Notes under the pieces: generated by a model
Database searches by the model: none
What the model was told of the DNA's origin: nothing
What the model saw: the letters and a program-made list of their open reading frames with translations, nothing else
Position numbers and translations under genes: made by a program
Assembly (NCBI GenBank): GCA_023079485.1
Contig: CM041091.1
Coordinates: 34,653,093 to 34,717,092, forward strand
Length of the DNA stretch: 64,000 nucleotides
DNA from: Archilochus colubris
Lineage: Eukaryota > Chordata > Aves > Apodiformes > Trochilidae
Reading direction: 5' to 3'
In this document: positions 21,676 through 32,416 of the stretch, piece after piece
Numbering within the stretch: the stretch's first letter is position 1
How the letters are laid out: each line of letters begins with the position of its first letter

Positions 21676-21732
21676 GTTTTCCTTTTTTTTCTTTTTTTTC
21701 TTTTTTTTTCCTTCCTCTTTTCCCCCCCCCAA
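21676..21732 (+). repeat. Polypyrimidine tract
   Basis: An almost pure T/C stretch ends in a run of nine C and directly follows the CpG-dense patch. It is low complexity and not a known element. Confidence 0.85.
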
Positions 21733-24540
21733 CAAATGTTAACTTTTACATTGTTTAGAATAATATATACAATCTGTGGTAATTCCTGAACCTTTTAAAG
21801 CCTTTTGGATGCTCTTTAAAGAGGTAAATCAGCTTACCTGTTGTACTGAAGTCCTTGGAGAACAAACCCCACTCTGCCTCAGTCTTCAGCATCCTCCCGG
21901 CTCTAAATGTTCACTGGGGGTGCAAAGCAGGACAGGACCAGTCTAATGCTGCTCATGGCAAAGGGAGCTGAAACCCAGGTATCTTTAAACCTTCCTGACC
22001 AACACAGAGAGAAATATTTCTGGTACATGGCCTTTATGATTAATATGAAACTGGAGCAAGGTTGATGTTAAAAAACCAGACCAAAAAGCCCCAAGAGATG
22101 TAACCCTGCTCCTGCAATCTGCAACAGAAACCCAACCTCAGCTCTCTAAACTCCTGCTGCAAGGTGTTTCCTGCTGAAATTCTGCCTCCCTTGAAGCCAT
22201 TCCGGCCCCGACAGGAATGCCTGTTCCTTTTTGATGTAGAGCTTCATATGTGAGTGTAAGATGTGGAGATAATTGTGTGAGTTTCTGACCTCCAGGGTGA
22301 TTTTAAAGCACAGGAGTTCAGGGGTTGTGTGGCTACTTTAATGTGATATTTATCTCCCTCAGAGCAGTTTCTGATAGGAACCTTGGAGTTACAACAACCT
22401 GCAACAAGAACATTGCTTCCCTATCCATGAGAAGATAAAGCCCTGATTTTTCTGCTTCCTTTTTCTATAAAGGGGTCTGTTTGCTGGGGCAGAGTGGTCC
22501 TGATTTCAGAAAGATGCATGGAATAACTTCTCCTCCCCACAACAGAAGCCCAATTCAAGCCCATTTTTTGCTGCACAGTCCCAGTGCCAGCCCAGGGTCA
22601 TGTCCCTGGTGACACCACCCTGGGATGGGTATCTGAGGATCTTGGTTTTGGACCAGGGGTTCCCACAGCCTCATGTGGGGTCTGGAAGCTCATGGGTAGG
22701 TCCAGGAGAGCTGGAGGAGGAATGAATCTCCATCTCACTGGAGGAGCCTTATCTTTGGGTGTGCTGAGGAGCAGCCAGGGGATGCTGTGGGCTGTGAGTG
22801 TTTAAAGTCTTTGGAAACCATAGGGGAATATTTTTTTTTATTGTTTGGGTTTATGTTTGATTGGTTGGTTGTTTTTTTTCCTATTTTTATCCCCCTCCTC
22901 TACCTATTAATTAAATTTTTTTGCTGGGTGCCTTCTTCCAGGGCAGGGCTGGAGATGCACTCCCACACAGCCCAGCTCCTTCCTGGGCCAGGTTCAGCCT
23001 CCTGTCCCCAGGCTGGCACAGGATGGGCTCTGGGTGGGTGCTGGGACATCTGAGCAGCAGATCCCAGCTCAGGACCCCTCTGCTGCCTGCACAGAGAGGT
23101 TGTCTGTGGTTCTGTGGCACTGACACCAATAAACATCAGTCATGGGGCTGCAGATGTGGCAAGGGATGTGGTTCTTCCACTGCCCCACAGACATTTGCCC
23201 TTTTTCCCCCCTCTTTTTTTTGTTTTTAAATGAGAACCAGCCCATCATTCTGCACTTTGCTGCTGCTCAGCTTCTAAGATGTCATTTGAATTGACACTGT
23301 TGACAAAAAAAAGAAATAAATTGGCGAATTGTGTGATGAGATCATATGGCATGAGGCATTTATATTCCTCCTCCAGGTGTGAGATTCATCTTTAACAAAC
23401 TGCCAGGCAGCAGGTTCACAGCAGCAGCAATTCCTGCTGTGCAGGCAGCACCAGGAGGCTGCTGGTTTCTCTGGCTGAGCTGCCCAGCACCGTGTGCTCT
23501 GCAGCAAAATGCCCCATGAATCTACAGGATTCTCAGTGTGTGCTGCCACTGAAACCATTAAGTGGAAAATATCCAGAAAATCTGTCAGTGTCTTCCCACC
23601 AGAGTGCTGCTGCCATTGGAGCATCCGTAGTGATGGACTTCTGGGCTGTGGTTGCTCTGGAGGAGTAATTAATCTTGACTTCCAGACAAGCAGCAAAACC
23701 ATCTGAGCATCCACATTTATCTCCCTGGTAAAAGCATCACATCAGAAATCTGCATTAGGCTGACAACAGGGTGGTGTGGGGGTTTATTTGGTTTGGTTTT
23801 TCTGTTTTTCATGGAGCTGAAGAAAAAAAAGATCCAGAAACTTCAGAAGTGACAGAAAAAAAGTTACATCATCAATTTCTGTCTTCAGGCACTCTGGTTT
23901 GGAGAGTGCTATGAAAACAGGAGGCTTTTAAAATGAGTTATCTCTGTGGATTGTGTTAGGTGAGATAAGTGATCATTTAAATTCAGAGATCAGTGCGTGA
24001 AGCACAACTGGTCCTAAATGGGAGAGGGAGTAAATCAGGAAATGAGAGTGAAAAATGAAATCAGTCTCTGGAAGAGACAGAGCAGCAACTGAGGAAAAGA
24101 TTTCCTGAGTCAGGACATGGTGTTTGGGCAGGCACTGGCATGGAGAAGCAGAAAATAAAGTTGTTGAGAAGGCAGCTCAGAGCAGTGAGGAGGGGCAGAG
24201 CTCACTTTAACCCCTGGTTAAACCCAAACAGCTGCAATTTTGGTAAATCCTGAAATCCTGTGCCCCAGGGCTGGCTCATGGCCCCACATCTCAGGAGCTC
24301 ACCAGCAAACACCTCCTCTTCTTCCTTACAGAAACCTCATCAGGAGCTGAGAGCCAGGGGAGCAGGAGAGGGGCTGGGGTGATTCCCTCTGCTCTGGGAG
24401 CTGGGAACAGAGCATCCCCCAGGAGAGGGTGAGCAGGGGGGCCCTGCCCCAGCCCTGAGCACCTTGGGTGGGGATGGGATGGCCCAGGGGGTTCCCAAGT
24501 CAGGGACTGCCCTGAGGTTAAAAAACAGGAGTGAAAAGGG
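21733..24540. other. Intergenic; no gene seen
   Basis: Unique sequence. T/G-rich stretches occur at about 22830-22925 and 23203-23226. A small AT-rich, non-repetitive piece at 23300-23380 could be regulatory. No CR1 copy is recognisable and no reading frame shows a domain. Confidence 0.5.
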
Positions 24541-24697
24541 AAAAAAAAAACCCCAAAAACCAACCAATCAAAAATCAATAAAATAAAAAAAAATCAACAA
24601 AAAAACCCAACACAACCCAAAAAACCAAACAAAAACCCAAACCAAAACAAAAAAACCCAAACAAAAAATCCAAAACAACCAACCAACCAACCCCAAA
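24541..24697 (+). repeat. A/C-rich low-complexity tract
   Basis: About 155 bp consist almost only of A and C, in irregular AAAAACCC, AACCAACC and CAAAACAAAA words. The complementary strand is T/G-rich. There is no fixed period, so this is a cryptic simple repeat rather than a clean microsatellite. Similar shorter tracts occur at 28497-28572 and 56089-56165. Confidence 0.85.
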
Positions 24698-27600
24698 CCT
24701 CTCCCCAGCTGTACCATAAGACGCTGGAGCCTGGGCTGGCTGTAAACAGAACAAAAACTTGTAAATCAGAGTTCTTGCTGGAAGCAGAACTGGGTAATAA
24801 CCAAATAATTAGAAAGACATCACCAAGGAAGTTGTTTTGTCAGGATCGTTTGCTCCCTGATCACAGAGAGGGGCTCTGTGTTTAAATGATGGATGAGAGG
24901 CATTAATGTAACCAGAGACCTCCTGGATTGTTTGGAGTCAGAATTAAAAGGGAAACTTTGACAGTCTTGGATGGTTTTGAAGCCTGGAGTGTAGCTGGGT
25001 TTTGTGGTAGGTTTGGTCACCTGTATGGCTTTCAGTATTATTTTATGTGCTGTATTACTGGGAAAAAAAAAAAAACCCTTTTAGCCCTTCTGCTCAGCTG
25101 TGAGCACCTCTCTGCTCCTGCATCTCTTTGTCTCAGGTTTGCTCTGTGCTGCTCCCATTCTCCCTGGGTCAGGCCCTGCTGGGTGCTGTTCAGGTTCCTC
25201 ACTGCTGCATCTCTCCATAGCCCCCAGCTCCTCCCTGTCAGTAACAGCCTCATGCAAACCTTCCACAGCCCTGAGTTTATTTTTTTCCCCCACTCAATAT
25301 TGCCTGTGATTTTGTTGTTTTTTAATTATTTTTTTTTACCATGCTTGAGGTGCTCCTCGGATTTTTTATTTCCCTTTGTTTTCTGTTCCACTGCAGATGC
25401 CTGGGGATATAGTGATGATTCAGCTTCCAATTTACCTGATTCATCATGCTAAACCCACTGACAAAATCTGCTCATTCTAAATCCTGTAGTACTGCAGAGA
25501 CAATTTGTTTTCTAGCCAGAATGTGTTATGGCTTTTAGGACTTCTCCCCATTCAAAACTTCATCCTCAGTAGCATGACAAGTTTTTTATTCTTTTGTTTT
25601 TGTTTGTTCTGTAGGAACAAAACTTCTGGGAAGTTTTTTTCACCTTTGTTTATTTATTTACTTATTTATTTATTTATTTATATTTTTCTTTCTCCAGGAA
25701 GTCTCAAAGTCTGTATTCCAGGGAGCAGCATTTCTACCCCCTCTGAAGCTCCCCACAGGCTTCAGCATCCATCAGATTATTTCAAATGTCAGTGGCATTG
25801 CTGCTGTATTACTTTATGTCACCACCAGTGACCCAGTCCTGTGGCACTCCCCTGATTTTCCCATGGCCAAGGCAATGCCTGTCTGTGGGGTGAAGCAGGG
25901 CTCTGGCTCTGGGTCTGTAATAGGAGAAAATCCCAATGCTGTCTCAGAGAACACCAACCCATTCAGCAGCTTTCTGCTGTTTGAAACATTGCCCCGTGCT
26001 GGGGAGAGACAGCACGCTGATTTCTGTGTCAGAGAACAGTTCTGCACAGCTTGCCCCAGTGAAGAGAGAGCTTTCAAACGTGCCTTCCAGGTCTGAATTT
26101 CATTTTGATCCTAAAGGAGCATTTTATCTGGTGAGTTATGGCTTCCAGGACAAACTCCTCCCTTGGGACTCAAGGTGTCAGTGGTTCACTTGCTTCTCTT
26201 TGAAACCTGAAAAAATGCCCTGGTGCCAGGTGCCTCCCAGGCTGCTTCTGCCAAACACCATTTATAAAAAAAAACCTTTTCAGAGCTCAATTTTCCCTGC
26301 TTGCCCACTCAGAGGTTTGGGGAGAAAGGTGGGAGGAGGAGCAAGGGGTGCAGAGTCTGCCATGAATCTGCCCCAGCTGGTGATGGTCAGAAATTAATTA
26401 GGAGGAGAAATTAATTAATTAATCCTTTCTACTTTCCAAAACCTTTTCATCTCACCAGCAAGGCGTGGGGTTTACCTGGAGAGTGAAGCATCAGGTAACA
26501 TAATGTACAATAATCTGGGAGGAACAGGGAGAAGAGTGGTTCCTCCCACTGAAACAGAACAGTTCTTGGTTGGACCCAGCTCAAAAGCCAGCCCAGAACC
26601 CTCCTGCTGAAAGCTGTGATTAATATAATATATATAATATATATAATGAACATAAATGGTGGCCACAAAGCTCCCCCCAAGGAGGGGAAACAGAAGTGTG
26701 GGGTATCCCTGTGCCCAGGGTGTGAAGGAGCAGCTCCCTCCCTTCCCTGTCCCCACCTCTGCTGGGTGTCTGGAGGTTGAACATTTACTTTAAATAGTCC
26801 TGAATCTGGTTCATTTCTCAAACCCAGAGCCATTATCCCAGCAAGTTCAACTTGTCCCAGCAGGACTTGGTGACCACTGAAAAGCCTCTGTGACAACTTT
26901 TACCAAACAACAGGAATACTTGGATTATTTCTGTTGTTTTTTTAAAATGGTTTCCTATTGAACGTGTGCAAAGCAGCAGAAAGGACAGAACAAATAATGC
27001 ATTTTATTGCAATACAAATGTTTTTATGCACTCACCCTTCCAACCCTTGCTATAAGCAGTTTCTTCTTTCTCTTCTTGCTTTTTTCTGCTGAGAGAAGAG
27101 AATATTTTTGAGAATAGAGATGAAAGCACAGTACAAGGAAGCAGAGATAAGGGTAATACAAGAGGAATGAAAGCAGAGAAGGTAGGAAAGAGAGGAAAAA
27201 AATCCACACGGAGGGCAAGAACCCAGCCCCAGGCAGCCACACATCTCCCAGCAAGTGGCTGGGTGACTGATTTCCTTTTGGGTTTTTGTTTTCTTTTAGT
27301 TCTCCTCTCTTCCTGCGGTCAGAAAAGTGACAGAATTTTCTCCATCGTGAAAGTTTAATATGTGCTGTGTCAATCTGGGAAGGAAAATAGATGTATTATT
27401 GCTGCTCAGACATGCATTTATCTCTGAAGTGTTTTTCCAAACCAACTGAGTATTAAATGCTGGTACTTGTCCTGGCAAACATTTCTGCTTGCTTGTTGAA
27501 TATGGGCTGTTCTCTCCTACTCATTTTTTTGTCTTAACTGGATTCTAACCACAGTATAGCTTCATCTTGCCCTCTGAATTTTTTTATTTCTACAGCTTTT

Positions 27601-28496
27601 GCTTGTAATGCTCTTGAAGGAGGCTTGAAAGTCTAAATACATGATACTGCCTGGTTCCTATTGCAAAGACTTTTAGCTAATCTCCTCACAGCTTGCATAG
27701 TTTTTGCTATTTAAGTCAAGGTTTTAAGTATTTTCCTGAAGTTAAAGACCTGGCAAACCCATTTTCCCTGGATTTCCCTCCTTCCCTCCCTGGTCAGTGC
27801 TGGGAACAGGGGCCAGGGCTGAGTCTGCCTTTGGGCTCTGTGGTGCTGGTGTCCTGGCACCACATCCCCTGGACTGACTTCAGGGCTCAAACAGGCATCC
27901 CAACACCTTTACATTTTGTGACCATCAGGGGTGGCTCCTGCAGTGCCATGGTCTGGAGCTCAGAATGCCTCCTGCCCCAGACTCTGTTCTCTCTGCCCAC
28001 ATTTGTCTGGGGGAACTCTGCAGGGATTTCACCTCTGATTTAACCTCCCTGGTGCTTGGGTTACCCTTGCCTGCTGACAGCAGGATTTCTGGGGGTTATG
28101 AAGCTTAAACACAGCTTTGCTGCTGTGTTCTTCTCTTCCTTTGAACCATGTGAACAGTGTTGGGATGTTCTCTGTGGCTGGAGATTTTCACTTGTGATAA
28201 TTCCATGACTCCTGGCTCTTCAGGTGTTCCTTGCTCCTAGGAAGGACTCAATCCCAAGCTTTCAGCCAGAGTTAATAGAGTTCAGATCTGTTGCCTCGCA
28301 GATAACCCTGAAAACCCCCAAGGAATTGTCTTACAAGGCACAGAAATACTGCTGTAGCTTGGGCTCTGGGGCCAGGCTGCCTCTCCCAGGCTGTGCATGG
28401 AACAGGATTCACCTCTTGGCATTGCCTTGCTCCTGCCTGTAACCACTTCCCCTCAAATGATTAACCTATTGGAGGCAAGAGGATGATAACAGAGCA
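24698..28496. other. Intergenic; no gene seen
   Basis: Unique sequence with small simple repeats: an A13 run at 25063-25075, (TTTA)n at 25648-25685, (TTAA)n at 26393-26423 and TA-rich DNA at 26621-26649. A motif-rich AT block at 27350-27480 may be regulatory. The 174-codon frame at 24928-25452 + runs through T- and A-runs and has no domain. Confidence 0.5.
25648..25685 (+). repeat. (TTTA)n microsatellite
   Basis: About nine TTTA units with one TTAC interruption. Confidence 0.9.
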
Positions 28497-28572
28497 GGAA
28501 AAAAACCCCAAACAAACAAAAAGCCAAACAAAAGCAAACAAACAACAGCAACAAAAAACCCCAACCCAAGCC
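28497..28572 (+). repeat. A/C-rich low-complexity tract
   Basis: CAAACAAA-like words dominate this 75-bp stretch. It is of the same type as 24541-24697. Confidence 0.8.
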
Positions 28573-29254
28573 AACAATCTGCCAGCAAACATCCTGAGTG
28601 CCCAGAGGACAAACCTGCAGTTCCCCAGCCCCTGCCCAGCTCTCCTCTTGCCTGGAGCCTCCGTGGTGTTCCCAAGATGAATTGGACAATCCATCTGCAA
28701 GGCAGGAGCTCTGATGGTTTGCAGAAAAACTCTGATCATGGATAGCAGAGCCCATGTATCACACCAGGCTGCTTCCCCATGCACCTCATCCCTCCTTAGA
28801 GCAATCCCTCGCTCACCCTCTTGGCTCTTCCCTCCCTCAGGGGGTAGGAGAGAGAAATCTAAATAACTCGTCCTAATTCTGCAGCCTCCTGGTGAGATGT
28901 GGTGTCTGAAGGGCTGGTTTGGGCAAAGGGTGCTTTATGGAAGTTGATCAAGTTCATAAATAGGCATTTCTCACTCTCAGATAATTAAATGTGTTATGGC
29001 TGGTGGGATGGGCTTTTTTCTTGTGTCTAATGGGAGGCTCTTGGCTTCTCCATCCTGTTTTGCTTTCTGCCATCAGTAACAGCCCTTGGCAGAGGTTTTG
29101 CAAGCTGACAAGTCGTGGGCTATAAAACAGATTTGCCTGTGTATGGAATATATTTTTGGTCAGAACCTTCCTCCTATAACACTGCTTGTTTAATGGGCAC
29201 ATTTCAGAACTCACCATGGAAAACTGAAGTAGCTGGGTGATGGCAAGTTGCTTG
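28573..29254. other. Intergenic; no gene seen
   Basis: Unique sequence; nothing recognisable. Confidence 0.5.
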
Positions 29255-29450
29255 TTCATTTGTGTTTTATGATTGAAATGGCACAGAGATAATGGGTGAG
29301 TGGAACAGCCAACCAACTCTTGATTAATGTGTCTGATACAGTTGCTGAGAAGGGAGAACATGTTTTGAATGATTTGTTTTTGCTGGTAAGGAGCACACGC
29401 CATGACAGCAGTGATTACCTTAATGAATCAATTAAGTGCAATGAACTGGA
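29255..29450. promoter_or_regulatory. Candidate conserved enhancer-like block
   Basis: Non-repetitive DNA with CTCTTGATTAATGTGTC near 29318, TGAATGATTTGTTTTTGC near 29365 and a dense word group, CAGTGATTACCTTAATGAATCAATTAAGTGC, at about 29410-29440. The last is rich in homeodomain-type ATTA sites. It resembles a vertebrate conserved non-coding element (inference). Confidence 0.3.
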
Positions 29451-30279
29451 GCTGCATGGAGCTGGAGATGGCCAAGTGTGCAGCTGCCATGGGGAGGGTT
29501 GGGAGCTGAGGCTGCCCCTTGTCTGGGCACCAAGGGTGTGCTGGGGAGCTGGAGATAAGGAAGGGGGTGGTGGTGGCTGAGGAGCATCCTTTGGCAGTCC
29601 CTGTGTGTCTGAACATGGAAATTATCTTTGCAATTTAGGCTGGATCAGATCTGGTCTCTGACCCCCTGAAAAGAGCAGTGATGGTTTTTGAGGCACAGAA
29701 ATCTGTCAGCAGATGCTTCTCTCTGAGTCTGTTCAGCAGGTACCCTGTGGTAGGATGAACTGGAGTATCCCTCCCAGAGAAACTTTTGTGTTAAAGACCT
29801 CTGGCAGCAGAGCATCCATGAGAACCTCTGGTAATTTGCTCCAGTCATTAATTATCCTCACCATTACTTCAAGAGTTGCTTTTTTTCCTGGGTGATCCTG
29901 GCACTTTCCCACTGGTAACTGGAATACACTCATCCTGAGGTGGGAGTGCTTGCCAGAGCAGATTTTCATTATCCTTTTAGGTTCTTAAACTGTGACCCAA
30001 GTTCCCCTTTCCCCTTCTCTTTGATGAACTGACTAGTTTGAGCTTTGCAGGTTTTCTCTCTGCTCCTCCTCTCTGATCCCTCCATGTGTCTCTGGAGCTT
30101 CTCCCCCAGCACTCACCAGTGCTGATTTATGGAGCATATGAAGCAGAATCCCACCAGATGAAACATTTCTGTAGCTTGGCTCTACACTTCTGCTCCTCTG
30201 TCACTTGCTGTGACTTCTTTTGGCCTCTCCTTCAGCAGATCCTCTTTTGTTTCAGCTGCAGTGTCCCCCCCAGATCATT
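29451..30279. other. Intergenic; no gene seen
   Basis: Unique sequence; nothing recognisable up to the CR1 copy that follows. Confidence 0.5.
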
Positions 30280-30596
30280 GTGTGAGGTTCAATAAGTGCC
30301 AGGTCCTGCTCTTGGGTCCCCCCGAGCCCAGGCTTGGGTTGGAGAGGCTGGAAAGTGGTGAGTGGAGGCTGTGCCAGGGGAGGTTCAGACTGGAGGCTGG
30401 GAAGAACTTCCACAACAGTTCCTTCTGGCAGCAGCCCTGGCCCGGGCTGCCCACCCCATCCCTGAGGGGTTCCAGAGCTCAGGGCTGTGGTGCTGAGGGA
30501 CATGGGGCAGGGGTGGCCCTGGCACTGCTGTGGGAAGGGTTGGACTCAGTGATCTCAAAGGGCTTTCCCAAACAAAGTTCTCTGATGATTCTATTT
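30280..30596 (+). mobile_element. CR1 LINE fragment, sense, reaching the 3' end
   Basis: Sense CR1 sequence begins with AGGTTCAATAAGTGCCAGGTCCTGC and CTTGGGT, the end-of-ORF2 region, then jumps to GAGGCTGGAAAG and GGGGAGGTTCAGACTGGAGGCTGGGAAGAACTTC. It runs on through GAGGGGTTCCAGAGCTCAGGGCTGTGGTGCTGAGGGACATGG, GTTGGACTCAGTGATCTCAAAGG and finally TGATGATTCTATT. An internal deletion relative to a full element is evident. It is the best-preserved copy reaching the terminal repeat. Confidence 0.88.
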
Positions 30597-31827
30597 TCTT
30601 GTTTGTTTGTCAGAACAGCCCTGCATGCAGAGAGGAGATGCTGGAGCACTTTAATTAAAACCATGTTTCAGACAAGTTGCTTGGTCTGCTGTGCAAAAAA
30701 TTGAACATCTGATGTAAAACTTAATTTGGGAGACTTGACAAATTGTACAGGAATAAAAAGAAAAATCCAGTAATGGATTGCTTGCTAGCTGAGTAAGGTA
30801 TAAACACTTCCCTTGCTCCTGCTGATGTGTACAGAGGCATCAGGGTCTGACAGGGACCCTGCTGGAGAGGTTGTGCAGAAGTGGAGTCACTGACCCGTGG
30901 TGGGATGGAGCAGGGGGAGGTTTCAGAGTGAAAAGCTGTGTGTTCCATGCAGCTCAGGCTTGAGCTGGGGACTTGGGACCTGTGCACAGAGCACAGAAGG
31001 GGCCAGGAAAAGGGTCACCCAATAGCACGAAAAAACCAGGACCCAGGCAAGCCAGCACTGCATGGGCTTCATGTTCGCCCAGGGGGGAATAGCCAGAGAC
31101 CCAAGCACCAACAGGAAGCAAACCCAGGTCAGCCCTAACACCCAAGGTGGGATTTCTTTTATACAAAATTATTTTTAGGCTAAAGCAGATGTTGAGGACA
31201 GTAATTGTCATCCCCAGTACAGTTTTCCTGTCTCTCTCTCCATGATGTGAATGCAGAAGCTGTAAATCACCTCTAAATATCTGAAAGTCATGCAAATAGC
31301 TCTCAGTCACAGGCAAACAAACTCATTTTATTCCCAGACAACCATACGTGCAATAAAGAAATGTTTTGCATTTCAGATGAAATACACCTTGGGATGTATA
31401 GACAAGGCTGGCTGGCAGCTGGGGGTGCCTGTAGGAAAAAACAAAGGTCAGAGTTTTACAGGCACTGTTGAAAAATTAATTTGACAATATGTAAAGGTTT
31501 TTGCTGAACAACAAGAGTGAGGAGCTTTCCAGCCAGGGAGGTGCAGTTTGGCACAGCTCTGCCAGGGACTCCTCTCCATCAGCATGGAAGCCTCAGGAAC
31601 CTTCTCCCTTTGGGTTCCCATCTGCCTGCAGACAGGGAAAAGGTTTTGGATGTAGCCTGAGGAGCAAACCTGAGCCTGTGTCCTGCTGCCTGCCTGGGGA
31701 AGGCTGTGGCACTGCTGGTGGGATGGGAACAGGGATGTCCTGTCCTGGGCAGCCTCTGCTCAGCCTCCCAGGAAGGGGAAGATATTGGAGTGCTACTGGC
31801 AACATTTTCCACTGATAATAATTTTTA
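30597..31827. other. Intergenic; no gene seen
   Basis: Unique sequence between two CR1 copies in the same orientation; no gene or further repeat recognised. Confidence 0.5.
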
Positions 31828-32060
31828 GAGCTCTGTGTCCAGCCTGGAGAAGAGAAGGCTGCAATGGGGAGAGCTTAGAGCACCTTCCAGTGCCTGAAGG
31901 GGCTCCAGGAAAGCTGGGGAGGGACTTGGGACAAGGGCAGGGAGGGATGGGATGAGGGGGAATGGCTTTGAACTGGGAGAGGGGAGATTTAGGTTGGACA
32001 TTAACAAAAAACTCTTTGGTATGAGGGTGGTGAACTCCTGGGGCTTCTGAAACAAAGCTG
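31828..32060 (+). mobile_element. CR1 LINE fragment, sense, truncated at both ends
   Basis: Begins with TGTCCAGCCTGGAGAAGAGAAGGCTG, continues with GAGCACCTTCCAGTGCCTGAAGGGGCTCCAGGAAAG, GGGAGGGACTTGGGACAAGGGCAG, GAATGGCTTTGAACTGG and GAGATTTAGGTTGGACATTA, and fades near GGGTGGTGAA. It lacks the terminal 3' repeat. It lies 1.2 kb from the sense copy at 30280-30596 but is a different piece of the element, so the two are probably separate insertions. Confidence 0.85.
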
Positions 32061-32189
32061 GAAAAAGCTCTGAAAGCTCAGGAGCACTGCCCAGGGCAGA
32101 GAGGTTTTCCCTGGCACGGAGCTGGGGGATGAATGCAGGCAGGAACAGATCAAGTTGTGGTGGGGGAAAAAGAAAACCCAACCCATCAG

Positions 32190-32370
32190 AACAGAAGCTG
32201 TTATTGCTGCTTGGTATTTGCATCACTTTTAGGAGAGGCAAAAGGTGGTCAAGCAAAATAATTAAGAATACCCATGGGGGAATACTCACCCCTCTATTTA
32301 GAGAAGCTATTAGGCACCTGTCAGAGCAATTAGCCTGTAATGTAATTTCCATATAATTGCAGAATAATTG
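32190..32370. promoter_or_regulatory. Candidate conserved enhancer-like block
   Basis: Holds an octamer-like TATTTGCATCAC (about 32213), CAAAATAATTAAG (about 32252), AGGCACCTGTCAGAGCAATTAG (32311-32332; a CTGTCA TALE-homeodomain-like word next to an E-box) and CATATAATTGCAGAATAATTGC (about 32350). It is non-repetitive and flanked by a CR1 copy on the left and a T/G tract on the right. The pattern is that of a vertebrate conserved non-coding element (inference). Confidence 0.35.
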
Positions 32371-32384
32371 CAAATGTGTCAGTG

Positions 32385-32416
32385 GTGTTTGGTTTTTTGG
32401 GTTGGTTTTTTTTGTT
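32385..32416 (+). repeat. G/T-rich low-complexity tract
   Basis: GTTTGG, T6GGG and TTGG(T)8 words, similar to the tract at 8200-8247. Confidence 0.75.

Noticed and set aside
24541..24697. Retroposon poly(A) tail
   Set aside because: No retroposed gene body or target-site duplication is visible next to it, and the tract is mixed A/C throughout.
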